A DNA stretch of 64,000 nt from Hyphomicrobiales bacterium 4NK60-0047b (GTDB lineage Bacteria; Pseudomonadota; Alphaproteobacteria; Rhizobiales; HXMU1428-3). The notes under the pieces are model-generated. The model was given only the letters and a program-made list of their open reading frames with translations. It was not told the DNA's origin and made no database searches. Positions 25,812 through 35,817 of this stretch are shown here, in pieces; within the stretch, counting starts at the first letter, position 1, and each line of letters starts with the position of its first letter. Position numbers and translations under genes: made by a program. Location: the NCBI GenBank assembly GCA_040367435.1, contig BAABWY010000002.1:62001-126000 (forward strand). Direction: 5' to 3'.

Positions 25812-26114
25812 TCAATCGGTAGCATCATCACTTAAATATTCACTAATCATATCAGTTGTTAAAATTAAAGTCGTTTGCGAGGGGGTTGCCCAGTGAGTGA
25901 CCGCCACGCGCTCTTTCTGCGTCTTGATAAACTCAATCATCCGCATAAATTCAGGTTACTCACCCTTCGTGGATGATTCAATGATTGTGTACTACTTGAT
26001 TATCTCCAAGTCTTTACGGTCTGCATATAGTCGAAAATTTGCAATCTGCGCTTCTAGCGAACGATCATCTTCCTGCTCTTTTGTAGATACACGGGCTAAA
26101 ATTACAGCTTTCAT
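25812..26114 (-). pseudogene. Decayed serine site-specific recombinase
   Basis: Reading from ATG 26114, the first 40 codons give MKAVILARVSTKEQEDDRSL and onward, the N-terminus of a large serine recombinase with the catalytic Ser in ARVST. The frame is then broken by TAG at 25994-25992 and TAA at 25958-25956. Between and after these stops, YTIIESSTKGE and PEFMRMIEFIKTQKERVAV still match the same family in the same frame. After that the similarity fades, and a third stop lies at 25814-25812. The ATG overlaps the stop of the restriction-modification gene (ATGA), so the two were once an operon. The C-terminal DNA-binding part is missing. Confidence 0.85.
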
Positions 26115-29100
26115 GACTTACTCTTTCCCTTCTGCAGAAAGTCTATTTCATCAATTTCTTTCATTATGCGGTCTGTTTCATTTAGAGCCACGATGATGCG
26201 CTGGTAGTGCATAATATCATCAACGGATAGCGTGCGGCTCTTACGATCTTTGAGCCACTTTTGTGCGGGCTGATAACCGCCAATGTAAAACTCCCATGCA
26301 GTTTCCGGCACGTTGCCGAAATACTGGCCTTCATTGATCCAGACTTTGCCATCACGATAGCTATTATTGCCAATGGTCTGGACTTCGTTATCTCCGGCTT
26401 CGCGATATGTTGTAATTAGGTCGTCTAGCGTATCGGATTCCATTAAATGGAGGCTGCGAAGCTCCGTGCCCTTTTGTACCAAAGCCTCAAACTTTGCTAG
26501 ATCATTGGGGTATGGAATACGAGGAAAATCAAGGCGAAGATATTCATTATATGTTTGACGATATGATGGGCTATGGAGAACGGCATACATATAGTCAAAG
26601 ATATTTTCTGGGCTAGCTGTCGGTATTTTTGATTTAATAGAGCTATAAATTTTCGGATTTATATTGGCTGTTTTCCCCCCCATAAGACCATCTTCATAAA
26701 TGTAAAGCGGACAACAGTAAGTTTGTTCTTTTGAATTTATGGATACTGAATTTAGATCGGTAATAGTGTTACAGCATAAGACGTGTGAAAAATCCTGAAT
26801 GGATAATTGTCGGCAAAATAAAAACATTAGGTTTTCTTTTGAAACAATATGCTTCATTACTTCGTCCCGTGGACGACCATGAAATGCGCTAGAATTACCT
26901 GTATAAGCTGTTTTTCTGGCATCAAACGGCCTATAAAGAATATCAACTATTGAGTATTCGTTTTTTAACAAATCTTCTTGTGCTTTCTCAACAGTCCAAA
27001 CTCCACCTTTTTTAACCTTATACTCTTCGTAAAATTCAGTCGTAGATAGCGAACTTAAATCAGAAGTAACTTTTTCAATTTCTTCCTGCGAAAATTGTAT
27101 AGCTATGGAGTCCTTTTTCGTTTGAATACCGCTGTTATAAGCAGGAAAAATTTCATTAACCTTGAAACCCAAATCATATTCAGCCTCGCGCTCGTAATTT
27201 TTTGGAACGAAATAAAAATTAGGTTCTTTATATTCAACTTTTTGAAAAGCTACGTCCTTTAAATCACAAGCGGTTAGTTTTTGATATTTAACTTCTCTTT
27301 TGCCGTAACTATCAACATGATAAACGTTTGCAAGTTTTTTACTGGCTTTGGGTTTCCTAACAAAAATTGAAATGCTGACTCCTTGCTGAATATCAAAAAC
27401 ATTTTCATCAACTGATCCATCAGGCGCGGTTTCTTTCTTTTTTGTGCTGCCGTGCAAATCATAAATATAAATATCGCTGAAAGTTTCCAGCAGATGTTTT
27501 CGCATTTGGCGATGCGTTATACCATCCAGAAAGCTATTATTTGTAATCATGGCCACAACGCCTTGGCCGTTCTTTTCTACGTAATGCTCGGCGTAGCGAA
27601 TAAATTTAATGTAATCATCATCCAAATTGATTTTCTTCTCGTTCAAGTCCTGTTTGTAATCGGCAATCAAGCCTTGTATCCACTCGCCTTTGTTAGAACT
27701 ACTCACTGCATACGGCGGATTACCAAATGCCACCATGATGGGCATGTTTTTCTTGATCCAGCTTGCGTCATTGGCTTCGCGGGATAACCAAGAGGCAAAG
27801 AGCGTATCCATTTCAGGGTGGTGTTCTTCAAGGCTATTCGTTAAATACACACTTAAACGTGGTGGGGTTGTTACATTTGATGGCTTATATCCTGTTTCCT
27901 GCAATAACAAATCCAGCTTCATGTGGCACATGGCGTAGCTGGCCATAAGTAATTCAAAGCCATGTAGGCGCGGCAAAAGATCGTTTTCAACGTAGCTGCT
28001 CCAAATACCTTCCTGCCCTTTATAGCGTTTATAAATCTGTTTTACGGCTTCGGCTAAAAATGTGCCTGTGCCTGTGGCCACATCCAGAAGCTGCACCTTA
28101 TGCACTTCCTTTTTGACCATCTTACGGCCTGTTTTTGTACGCTTGTCGGATTCCTGCGCTTCAACCTCAATTTCAATTTTGGATTTGTCGGCAATCCCGT
28201 CTTTCAGGTTAAAATGTGTTTTCAACACTTCATCAATGGCTCGGACAATGAAATTGACCACGGGTTCGGGCGTATACCAAACGCCACGGCTTTTACGCAG
28301 GGATTTATCGTATTCAGCTAGGAAAGTTTCATAGAAATGCAGCATCGGGTCGTTCTGCCCCGTAGCCGAGCCAAAGTCTTTCAAGATTGCATCAAGGTCA
28401 GAGAATAGAAAAACCTCACACAGCGCATCCACAATCCAGACAACTTTTTCATCAAGCTCTGATCCGGCAATATAGCTAAAAAGCTGGCGCAGGAATGGGT
28501 TGCTTTTCGGGATAAGCAGCAAGGCTTCACTTCGGCTAAAATCGTCCTTGGTTTTATCATGCAAACGCGCCGTAAACAATCCATAGGCTATTGTCTGCGC
28601 ATACACATCGGCAAACTGATCTTCGGTCATGTCGTGCATTAAAACGTTCTGGAAGGCTTTGAGCTGATCTTTCAGGCTGCTTTCTTCTTCACTGCTCACC
28701 ACATTGTAAAAGATGTGCTTCATCAGCTTGGCTTTGTGCGCCATCATCTTTGCCAGTTGCTTGGCAGATTTAATGGTCTGGCCTTGGAAAGCAGAAAAGT
28801 CCAAAAGCAGAGTTTTTAGGCGGTCGTAGTTTTCAGGGATTGGCTTGATATGGCCGTTTTCAATATCCGCGATACGTATCACATCAACCTTTTCGCCATA
28901 ACCATAAAAGCGAAATTCCAAGTAGTCCGTCAAAACAAGGTTATCAAGGGATTCCAGATAGCGTTTAAGCTGATCTGTCTTTTCTGTTTTGGATAGATCA
29001 GCGTCTACGTCCTTGGCTTCAATATAGCCAACGTCAATTTTGCGCCTATGAAGGATAAAGTCTGGTGCGCCACATTTGATATGCGCGGGGTCATTGATCG

Positions 29101-29221
29101 CCGTTACATCCGGCATAATATCTTCAATGAGGATTTTTAACGCTGGACGATAAGCATGCTCGCGTGCAATGCCCGTTTTTAACTGTTTTTGTATATCTTC
29201 TATATATTTTTGAAACGGCAT
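26111..29221 (-). CDS. Type ISP/IIG-like restriction-modification enzyme (nuclease plus N6-adenine methyltransferase)
   Basis: The 1036-residue single-chain protein starts with a PD-(D/E)XK nuclease site (APDF at residues 52-55, IEAK at 67-70). A helical region follows, then a gamma-type adenine methyltransferase with motif I LLDVATGTGTFLAEAV (about 378-393) and motif IV NPPY (501-504). The C-terminal part carries target recognition and the type ISP specificity ending, for example YFGNVPETAWEFYIGGYQPA. Such enzymes methylate and cut DNA without separate subunits. No SF2 helicase motifs were seen, which argues against the full ISP architecture. It appears intact; the recombinase behind it is not. 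No separate specificity gene is nearby. Confidence 0.88.
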   Translation of the reverse strand: MPFQKYIEDIQKQLKTGIAREHAYRPALKILIEDIMPDVTAINDPAHIKCGAPDFILHRRKIDVGYIEAKDVDADLSKTEKTDQLKRYLESLDNLVLTDYLEFRFYGYGEKVDVIRIADIENGHIKPIPENYDRLKTLLLDFSAFQGQTIKSAKQLAKMMAHKAKLMKHIFYNVVSSEEESSLKDQLKAFQNVLMHDMTEDQFADVYAQTIAYGLFTARLHDKTKDDFSRSEALLLIPKSNPFLRQLFSYIAGSELDEKVVWIVDALCEVFLFSDLDAILKDFGSATGQNDPMLHFYETFLAEYDKSLRKSRGVWYTPEPVVNFIVRAIDEVLKTHFNLKDGIADKSKIEIEVEAQESDKRTKTGRKMVKKEVHKVQLLDVATGTGTFLAEAVKQIYKRYKGQEGIWSSYVENDLLPRLHGFELLMASYAMCHMKLDLLLQETGYKPSNVTTPPRLSVYLTNSLEEHHPEMDTLFASWLSREANDASWIKKNMPIMVAFGNPPYAVSSSNKGEWIQGLIADYKQDLNEKKINLDDDYIKFIRYAEHYVEKNGQGVVAMITNNSFLDGITHRQMRKHLLETFSDIYIYDLHGSTKKKETAPDGSVDENVFDIQQGVSISIFVRKPKASKKLANVYHVDSYGKREVKYQKLTACDLKDVAFQKVEYKEPNFYFVPKNYEREAEYDLGFKVNEIFPAYNSGIQTKKDSIAIQFSQEEIEKVTSDLSSLSTTEFYEEYKVKKGGVWTVEKAQEDLLKNEYSIVDILYRPFDARKTAYTGNSSAFHGRPRDEVMKHIVSKENLMFLFCRQLSIQDFSHVLCCNTITDLNSVSINSKEQTYCCPLYIYEDGLMGGKTANINPKIYSSIKSKIPTASPENIFDYMYAVLHSPSYRQTYNEYLRLDFPRIPYPNDLAKFEALVQKGTELRSLHLMESDTLDDLITTYREAGDNEVQTIGNNSYRDGKVWINEGQYFGNVPETAWEFYIGGYQPAQKWLKDRKSRTLSVDDIMHYQRIIVALNETDRIMKEIDEIDFLQKGKSKS

Positions 29222-29849
29222 TACCCACTACATCCTTGCTACATCTTTTAATAAGTCTTCGTACACAATATCTAGCTTATCAGGGGGATAAACTCCTTTT
29301 ATTGGTTATTTACTGCGCCAAGCATAGCAAAACGTGGTGATTTAGTACCTTGCTCTAGTTTCTTAGCATCTGCTTTCAGGCGATCAAACTGACTGTCATT
29401 AAAGCCAAGCAATAATTTCTTACCTCTGATACCTATTTGCTTGCAAGTCTGAACAAAGCCCATCAAAGCCAAGATCGTATTTGGCCGTTTTCTAGGAAAA
29501 TGCGCCGGAATGTTATCAATCAGCTTTTCGAAGCTTCGCGTATCAATGTTCAGATCATAAAGTCCCTTGGTTATTTCTTCCCAATATTACATGAGAATGG
29601 TTCTTGACAAGCTAGCGCAGAATAGGTCTTTCTGTGTCATGTCGCGTTGTATGCCAAGGGTTTTAAAAGGCTTTTAACTTGCGTGATTTTAATCGTACTT
29701 CCAGAGGTAATTTCTCTGGTGTTTTTTACCCTGCAAACAAGTCATGCTGACAATCGTAATCATTTTTCAGCTCCACGGCTTGCACTGTATTTACTAGTCT
29801 GTTCCAAATCCTTAACCTTATCGTAAATAGCTATTTTATTGGTGCTTGC
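29222..29849. other. Eroded region upstream of the restriction-modification gene
   Basis: About 630 bases without an intact gene. It contains a 95-codon open fragment on the minus strand (listed separately) and a shorter one around 29760-29861 (minus, MCHASTNKIAIYDKVKDLEQ and onward to a stop), both without recognisable full-length genes. This pattern fits a degraded mobile segment. Confidence 0.5.
29299..29586 (-). pseudogene. C-terminal fragment of an unidentified gene
   Basis: From an in-frame stop at 29589-29587 to TAA at 29301-29299 the frame is open for 95 codons but has no good start. The translation is protein-like: DTRSFEKLIDNIPAHFPRKR, LALMGFVQTCKQIGIRGKKL, LGFNDSQFDRLKADAKKLEQ, PRFAMLGAVNNQ. 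The family is not recognised. The ordered ending and missing front suggest the tail of a gene truncated when the island decayed. Confidence 0.45.
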
Positions 29850-30116
29850 ATGGCACATAAAGCCAATTATGAAAGAATGATACAAGCTGATGCTTTATCA
29901 AGAGAGCAATTATCAATGGTTGAATGGTCGCAGCCAGAAGCGCTTTTCATTCGCACTTGGAATGTAGAAACTTACATTGATGATGGTGTGAAAGCTGTTG
30001 TGTTTAATATTGATAAAGAACTGGATACAGAAGTTTTTATGATGTTGAAACCTGAGGAAGCTAGAGAGATTGCTGTAGCATTATTAGAAAAATTAGAAGC
30101 TTTGAAGGCTGCTTGA
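29850..30116 (+). CDS. Small hypothetical protein at the island edge
   Basis: The 88-residue product is acidic with predicted helix near its C-terminus (KPEEAREIAVALLEKLEALKAA) and strands in EALFIRTWNVETYIDDGVKA. No signal peptide, membrane segment or known motif is evident, and no family is recognised. The ATG at 29850 lacks a good ribosome site; ATG 29877 (after GAAAGA) is an alternative. Composition and placement between island debris and core genes make it uncertain whether it is expressed. Confidence 0.5.
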   Translation: MAHKANYERMIQADALSREQLSMVEWSQPEALFIRTWNVETYIDDGVKAVVFNIDKELDTEVFMMLKPEEAREIAVALLEKLEALKAA

Positions 30117-30268
30117 ATTAATTCAAATTTTTAGATCATAAGTGTTTAAGTGATAAAATTTAATAGGTCCTGTATTGGCACTTTTCAGACATTCATTTTA
30201 ATTCAAGTTACTGTAAAATAGTAAACATCTAGCCCCTCAAAATCAAAAAAATGGAGGAATAAACAAAA

Positions 30269-30895
30269 ATGTTCGACCACGTCACTTTCATTTTATTCCT
30301 GACCATCCTAGCTACATCCGTGATGGCGGCATCCGCTGCCATTCAAGCGGTACGATACAAGTTTGATTATTTCGGCGCAGTTTTTCTATCTGTTATAACC
30401 GCTGTCGGCGGCGGGTCATTGCGCGATATACTCATCGGCATTTCTCCGGTTTTCTGGCTGAACGATCAAATTTATTTACTCACGGCCATCCCCGTTGGGA
30501 TCATCACTTTTTTTCTAACAAAAAAGATAGATTTCGCAACGGGTAGCAAATTAAAACTGCTCTCCCTGTTTGACGCCGTCGGCCTTGCCCTCTTCACATT
30601 AATCGGTGTTAAAATCGCACAAAATAATGATCTATCAATATTAGTTTCAATCATCCTCGGCTGCATCACCGGTATCGGCGGTGGTTTGCTGCGCGATATG
30701 CTCTGCGGTGAAACACCAATCGTTCTTAAAAAAGATATCTACGCCACGTTATCGATAGTAGGCGGCGCACTATATCTGGGGTTAGCCGCTTACTTCCCAG
30801 ACAAAGTCAGCATTGTCATAGCTTTTTTATTCATTGCCCTCACGAGAGCCTACTTCGTCCTCTACTGGCCTGTAAATATGGCAAATAAAGAATAG
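30269..30895 (+). CDS. TRIC/UPF0126-family membrane channel protein
   Basis: The 208-residue protein has about seven hydrophobic segments in two repeats of a three-helix unit. Each repeat has the glycine-rich signature, GGGSLRDILIG (about residues 47-57) and GGGLLRDMLCGETP (about 132-145). Prokaryotic TRIC homologues form trimeric cation channels in the inner membrane. ATGGAGGAATAA provides a strong ribosome binding site. The next gene, a DUF1428 protein, follows after 60 bases and may be co-transcribed. Confidence 0.9.
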   Translation: MFDHVTFILFLTILATSVMAASAAIQAVRYKFDYFGAVFLSVITAVGGGSLRDILIGISPVFWLNDQIYLLTAIPVGIITFFLTKKIDFATGSKLKLLSLFDAVGLALFTLIGVKIAQNNDLSILVSIILGCITGIGGGLLRDMLCGETPIVLKKDIYATLSIVGGALYLGLAAYFPDKVSIVIAFLFIALTRAYFVLYWPVNMANKE

Positions 30896-30955
30896 AAGAT
30901 CAGAGTGGTCTGATTACCCAAATTTTGGAAAAACAAAATCAAGGAAATTAAAAAA

Positions 30956-31318
30956 ATGACCTACATAGCCACTTTCGTTGCATCAGTACCAACAGAAAAT
31001 AAAACCATTTATACAGAACACTTAAGCGAATCCGCAGAGCTTTTTAAAAGACATGGCGCTACCAGGGTCGTTGAATGTTGGGGAGATGATATTCCAGAAG
31101 GTAAACTAACGTCATTTCCATTAGCTGTTAAATGCGAACCAAATGAAACAGTAGTCTTTGGTTTTGTTGAATGGCCCTCAAAAGCAGATCATGATGAAAA
31201 CATGCCAAAGGTCATGACTGAAATGGAAGAAAGCATGATGTCAGGTAAAATGAAAGAACCACCCTTAGATGGCAAACGAATGATCTTCGGAAGTTTTGAA
31301 GTGTTATTAGATACCTAA
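30956..31318 (+). CDS. DUF1428 protein
   Basis: The 120-residue protein matches the DUF1428 (YbaA-like) dimeric alpha-beta family: FVASVPTENKTIYTEHLSES, GATRVVECWGDDIPEGKLT, VFGFVEWPSKADHDENMPKV, GKRMIFGSFEVLL. The family has no settled function. AAGGAAATTAAAAA precedes the ATG. A bidirectional terminator separates it from acs. Confidence 0.9.
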   Translation: MTYIATFVASVPTENKTIYTEHLSESAELFKRHGATRVVECWGDDIPEGKLTSFPLAVKCEPNETVVFGFVEWPSKADHDENMPKVMTEMEESMMSGKMKEPPLDGKRMIFGSFEVLLDT

Positions 31319-31320
31319 AT

Positions 31321-31361
31321 AAAAACCCCCGCTTAGCTATTAGCTATACGGGGGTTCTTTA
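31321..31361. terminator. Bidirectional intrinsic terminator between DUF1428 and acs
   Basis: AACCCCCG (31324-31331) pairs with CGGGGGTT (31349-31356), with A run before and T run after, serving both convergent genes. Confidence 0.88.
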
Positions 31362-31385
31362 TTCTTGTTTATTTTATCAAACAGA

Positions 31386-33326
31386 TTATTTGTTTTGTCT
31401 GTTCTCAATCAGGTCATCAACAACCGCTGGTTCTGCGAGTGTGGAAGTATCACCAAGATTACCAAAGTCATCTTCAGCAATCTTACGCAAGATACGGCGC
31501 ATAATTTTACCAGAACGTGTTTTCGGTAAACCAGGTGAGAACTGAATAAGGTCAGGTGAAGCAATCGGTCCGATTTCTTTTCTAACCCAAGTCACAAGCT
31601 CTTTTTTCAACTCATCAGTCGGCTCATCACCTTCCATCAAAGTCACATAAGCATAAATGCCCTGGCCTTTAATATCATGCGGGTAACCCACAACAGCCGC
31701 TTCAGATACCTTATCATGCGCAACCAAAGCACTTTCCACTTCAGCAGTACCCATACGGTGACCAGAAACGTTGATCACATCATCCACACGGCCCGTGATC
31801 CAGTAATACCCATCTTCATCACGGCGTGCGCCGTCACCTGTAAAGTACAAGCCTTTATAAGTTGAGAAGTAAGTTTGAACAAAACGCTCATGATCACCAT
31901 AAACAGTACGCATTTGGCCAGGCCAGCTATCAGTGATAACCAGGTTGCCATCAGTAGCACCTTCAAGGAAGTTGCCTTCATTATCAACCAATGCAGGTTG
32001 CACACCGAAGAACGGACGTGTCGCCGAACCAGGTTTCAAAGCTGTCGCACCTGGTAGCGGCGTAATAAGAATGCCGCCAGTTTCAGTTTGCCACCATGTA
32101 TCAACAATCGGGCAACGACCATCACCAACAACATTATAATACCAATCCCAAGCTTCCGGGTTGATCGGCTCACCAACAGAACCAAGCAAGCGCAAAGTTG
32201 AACGGTCTGTGCGTTTTACCAAGTCTTCACCAGCACCCATTAACGAGCGAATAGCCGTTGGCGCTGTATAGAAGATATTAACACGGTGCTTATCAACCAC
32301 ATGCCAAAAACGGCTTGGTGTTGGGTAAGTCGGCACACCTTCAAACATCAAAGTAGTCGCACCATTAGCAAGCGGTCCATATACAATATATGAGTGACCT
32401 GTTACCCAGCCAACATCAGCCGTACACCAGTAAATATCACCTTCGTGATAATCAAACACATATTCATGTGTCATAGACGCATAAACAAGATAACCACCCG
32501 TTGTATGCAAAACGCCTTTAGGTTGGCCAGTTGAGCCAGATGTATAAAGAATGAAAAGCGGATCCTCAGCATTCATTTCTTCAACTGGACAATCAGCACT
32601 TACTTTTTCAAGTTCGTCATGTAGCCAAACATCCTGGCCGTCAACCCAAGCGATGTCTCCGCCGGTGCGCTTAACCACAACATTCTTCACATCGTGTTGT
32701 ACTTTTTCTAGAGCTTTATCAACGTTAGCCTTCAAAGGCACTTTACGGCCACCACGTAGACCTTCATCAGCAGTGATGACAATTTTACTGTCACAACCAG
32801 TAATCCTGTCAGCAAGCGCATCAGGGCTAAAGCCACCAAACACGATGGAGTGCACAGCACCAATACGTGTACAAGCAAGCATTGCATAAGCCGCTTCAGG
32901 GATCATAGGGAGGTATAAAGTAACACGATCACCTTTTTGAACGCCTTGCGCTTTCAAAACATTTGCAAATTTACAAACACGTTCATGTAGTTGTTTATAG
33001 GTAATTTTCTCATCTTCGGTCGGGTCATCACCTTCCCAAATGATAGCAACTTGATCGGCACGTTTTTCCAGATGACGGTCAATACAGTTGTAACAAACAT
33101 TCAGTGTGCCATCTTCAAACCACTTAATGTTCACATTATCATGGTCGTAAGACGTATTCTTTACAGTTGTATATGGCTTGATCCAGTCAAGGCGTTTACC
33201 TTGCTCACCCCAAAACTCATCAGGGGTCTCGACACTAGCTTTATACATTTCAAGATATTTATTATTATCAATGTGGGCATGGGCCTGCCACTCAGACGAA
33301 ACATCAAATACTTTTGTTTCTGACAT
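31386..33326 (-). CDS. acs: Acetyl-coenzyme A synthetase
   Basis: Acs activates acetate to acetyl-CoA through acetyl-AMP in the cytoplasm. The 646-residue protein has the expected length and motifs: [19 protein letters not shown] (phosphate-binding loop), [48 protein letters not shown] and the C-terminal [14 protein letters not shown], whose Lys is the regulatory acetylation site of the family. GGGGAGGACAG lies upstream of the ATG. It is transcribed alone. Confidence 0.97.
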   Translation of the reverse strand: MSETKVFDVSSEWQAHAHIDNNKYLEMYKASVETPDEFWGEQGKRLDWIKPYTTVKNTSYDHDNVNIKWFEDGTLNVCYNCIDRHLEKRADQVAIIWEGDDPTEDEKITYKQLHERVCKFANVLKAQGVQKGDRVTLYLPMIPEAAYAMLACTRIGAVHSIVFGGFSPDALADRITGCDSKIVITADEGLRGGRKVPLKANVDKALEKVQHDVKNVVVKRTGGDIAWVDGQDVWLHDELEKVSADCPVEEMNAEDPLFILYTSGSTGQPKGVLHTTGGYLVYASMTHEYVFDYHEGDIYWCTADVGWVTGHSYIVYGPLANGATTLMFEGVPTYPTPSRFWHVVDKHRVNIFYTAPTAIRSLMGAGEDLVKRTDRSTLRLLGSVGEPINPEAWDWYYNVVGDGRCPIVDTWWQTETGGILITPLPGATALKPGSATRPFFGVQPALVDNEGNFLEGATDGNLVITDSWPGQMRTVYGDHERFVQTYFSTYKGLYFTGDGARRDEDGYYWITGRVDDVINVSGHRMGTAEVESALVAHDKVSEAAVVGYPHDIKGQGIYAYVTLMEGDEPTDELKKELVTWVRKEIGPIASPDLIQFSPGLPKTRSGKIMRRILRKIAEDDFGNLGDTSTLAEPAVVDDLIENRQNK

Positions 33327-33924
33327 ATTATTGCTGTCCTCCCCTTAGCACAGTTATAATTGCGCAAAATTTAGAATTTAAAATTAAGAAATATTTTTAA
33401 AATTATTCACGAAATAAACGCAGAAATAACGTCTAATGATTAACAAAGTTAAAATTAGAAATTATCCAATTTATTAAGGCAAAACCTCAAAAATACAATC
33501 TAACTAGGCTGTTATTAGCTCAAATATCTAAAAAGCAAATGCATGATATCGACCACATTGCTAATCAGAATTTTTCATACGAAATGTTTGACAGAATTCT
33601 TCGCAGATAATAATTGACTATTAGGCTAATTTTTACCTCATCATGGCCACTTTAGGCCAATTAATCCGCCTAACACAAGTCCAACAGTCTAAAACAACAT
33701 ACTAAAATACCACCAAAAGCGTTTTTTTTTGAAATTTGCTTCAAACAATAGAAAAATACAGTTTTAGCTTGCATAAAGATGCGTTCGAGCCTATAAACCC
33801 TCTTTCATTTCATATGTCGTCCGGCAGGGCATGCCGTGGCGACCAATTTCGCGTTTGTGCAGCACATTTCTAAAACTTATTAGATAGATCTGCTCACATT
33901 CATATTTTTAAGTAGGAGACGCAA
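33327..33924. other. Intergenic region between acs and rpmI
   Basis: About 600 A/T-rich bases carrying the divergent promoters of acs and the ribosomal protein genes. The only clear structure is the hairpin at 33816-33843. No further gene is apparent. Confidence 0.45.
33816..33843 (+). promoter_or_regulatory. Leader hairpin upstream of rpmI-rplT
   Basis: GTCGTCCGGCA pairs with TGCCG-T-GGCGAC, giving about 11 base pairs with one bulged T and one G-T wobble, around a GGGCA loop. It lies about 80 bases before rpmI. L20 represses its own operon through leader RNA in other bacteria, so a similar role is possible, but the known leader folds were not identified here. Confidence 0.45.
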
Positions 33925-34122
33925 ATGCCCAAACTGAAAACCAAAAGTGGTGCAAAAAAGCGGTTCAAGCTCACAGCCAGTGGCAAAGTGCGCGGCAATC
34001 AAGCTGGTAAACAACACGGCATGATCAAAAGAACCAACAAATTTCTCAGAAACGCCAGAGGCACACAGATCCTTCAAGATTGCGATGCTCGCATCGTTAA
34101 GAAGTTTCTTCCCTACGGCTAA
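33925..34122 (+). CDS. rpmI: 50S ribosomal protein L35
   Basis: The 65-residue basic protein is a standard L35: [20 protein letters not shown], then [18 protein letters not shown]. It is a component of the large ribosomal subunit. TAGGAG precedes the ATG. rplT follows after 49 bases. In many bacteria infC precedes this pair, but here infC is about 8 kb away on the other strand. Confidence 0.97.
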   Translation: MPKLKTKSGAKKRFKLTASGKVRGNQAGKQHGMIKRTNKFLRNARGTQILQDCDARIVKKFLPYG

Positions 34123-34171
34123 GCTAGATAGCTAATTTTTTTCTGTTTTTTACTTTTTTAGGAGCACCACC

Positions 34172-34528
34172 ATGTCACGAGTGAAAAGAGGCGTCACAAC
34201 TCACGCCCGTCATCGTAAAATTATCAAAGCTGCAAAAGGCTATTACGGCCGCCGCAAAAATACATTCCGCATTGCAAACCAGGCTGTAGAAAAAGCCGGT
34301 CAATACGCATATCGCGATCGCAAAGCAAGAAAACAAAATTTCCGCTCACTATGGATCCAGCGTATCAACGCAGCAGCCCGAGAACACGGCCTAACATATG
34401 GTCGCTTTATCAATGGCCTCACAATCGCAGGCATCGAAGTTGATCGTAAAGTTCTAGCTGACCTGGCCGTCCATGAGCCAGCATCATTCAAAGCATTGGT
34501 AGAAAAAGCACAAGCTTCTCTAGCTTAA
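34172..34528 (+). CDS. rplT: 50S ribosomal protein L20
   Basis: The 118-residue protein is a full-length L20, needed for early 50S assembly: [74 protein letters not shown] before the ATG is a strong ribosome site. It is followed by an intrinsic terminator, so pheS has its own promoter or depends on readthrough. Confidence 0.97.
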   Translation: MSRVKRGVTTHARHRKIIKAAKGYYGRRKNTFRIANQAVEKAGQYAYRDRKARKQNFRSLWIQRINAAAREHGLTYGRFINGLTIAGIEVDRKVLADLAVHEPASFKALVEKAQASLA

Positions 34529-34560
34529 CGCAAACCAATTGCCAAATTGAACGAATTTAA

Positions 34561-34589
34561 AAATACCCTCCAATTTGGAGGGTATTTTT
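34561..34589 (+). terminator. Intrinsic terminator after rplT
   Basis: ATACCCTCC pairs perfectly with GGAGGGTAT around AATTT, followed by a T run. Confidence 0.9.
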
Positions 34590-34738
34590 GTATGAAGCAC
34601 TTGAAAACTAAAATATCTCAAATTCAAATAAACTTTATAGAACTAAGCCTCTTTAAAAAGGGGTACACCTTTGCATCAAATTGAGCTAAATACTCTCTAA
34701 TCAAATTTACGCACGATAAAAGACAAAAAAGGCGACCC

Positions 34739-35815
34739 ATGTCAGAGCTGGAAACACTAGAAAAAGATCTTACCAAAGCGATCAAAGAAGCAGCTGACCT
34801 TAAATCTTTAGAAGAAATAAGAGTAAGCGCGGTTGGAAAAAAGGGCTCCATCTCAGCTCTGATGTCTGGTCTTGGCAAGATGGCCCCTGAAGAACGCAAA
34901 AGTTTTGGTCAAGCCGTCAATAAAGTAAAACAAGCTGTCACCACAGAGTTAGAGGCCCGCAAAGAAGAGCTCGAGCGCATCGCCCTTAATGAGCGCTTAG
35001 AAACCGAGCGCGAAGACGTCACGCTCCCAGTGCGCCAAAGCCCAGCGCTGACAGGCCGCATTCATCCCATCAGTCAAGTATGGGAAGAAATCACCGAAAT
35101 CTTCGCTGACCTGGGCTTCTCTATGGCAGAAGGCCCCCATATTGAAACTGATGAAAACAACTTCACCAAACTCAATATCCCGGCTGAACACCCCGCAAGA
35201 CAAGAGCACGACACCTTCTACTTTAATGAAAAAGAAGATGGCACAAGACGCGTACTAAGAACGCACACATCAACCGTGCAAGTTCGTGTCATGGAAAATG
35301 AAAAACCGCCTCTGCGCATCATTGCACCGGGCCGCGTTTATCGCTGTGATAGTGACCAAACCCACACCCCAATGTTTCATCAGGTAGAAGGGCTCGTCAT
35401 TGATAAAGACACCCACATGGGTCACCTCAAATGGGTCTTGGAAGAGTTCTGCAAAACTTTCTTCGAAGTTGACGATGTAACCATGCGCTTTAGAGCCTCT
35501 CACTTCCCCTTCACTGAACCATCAGCAGAAGTAGACATAGGTTATTCCAAAAAAGGCGATGAGATGATTATCGGCGGTGAAGAAAAATGGCTCGAAATTT
35601 TAGGCTGCGGCATGGTTCACCCGAACGTGCTGCGCAATGTCGGCCTCGACCCTGAAGAATACCAGGGCTTTGCTTTCGGCATCGGCATTGATCGCCTTGC
35701 CATGCTCAAATACGGAATGCCTGACTTACGTGCCTTTTTCGCAGGCGATAGCCGCTGGCTCAAACATTATGGCTTTAGCCCACTCCATGTGCCAACCATT
35801 GCAGGAGGACTGTAA
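34739..35815 (+). CDS. pheS: Phenylalanyl-tRNA synthetase alpha subunit
   Basis: With PheT this makes the (alpha-beta)2 enzyme that charges tRNA-Phe. The 358-residue protein has the N-terminal coiled-coil arm and the class II core: motif 1 region [13 protein letters not shown], motif 2 [19 protein letters not shown], and motif 3 [27 protein letters not shown] and [12 protein letters not shown] line the substrate pocket. The gene is joined to pheT, which starts two bases after its stop. Confidence 0.97.
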   Translation: MSELETLEKDLTKAIKEAADLKSLEEIRVSAVGKKGSISALMSGLGKMAPEERKSFGQAVNKVKQAVTTELEARKEELERIALNERLETEREDVTLPVRQSPALTGRIHPISQVWEEITEIFADLGFSMAEGPHIETDENNFTKLNIPAEHPARQEHDTFYFNEKEDGTRRVLRTHTSTVQVRVMENEKPPLRIIAPGRVYRCDSDQTHTPMFHQVEGLVIDKDTHMGHLKWVLEEFCKTFFEVDDVTMRFRASHFPFTEPSAEVDIGYSKKGDEMIIGGEEKWLEILGCGMVHPNVLRNVGLDPEEYQGFAFGIGIDRLAMLKYGMPDLRAFFAGDSRWLKHYGFSPLHVPTIAGGL

Positions 35816-35817
35816 TC

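Noticed and set aside
25897-26196. A 99-codon + strand frame near the restriction gene
   Set aside because: It overlaps the recombinase pseudogene and the end of the restriction enzyme on the opposite strand and shows no protein-like motifs.
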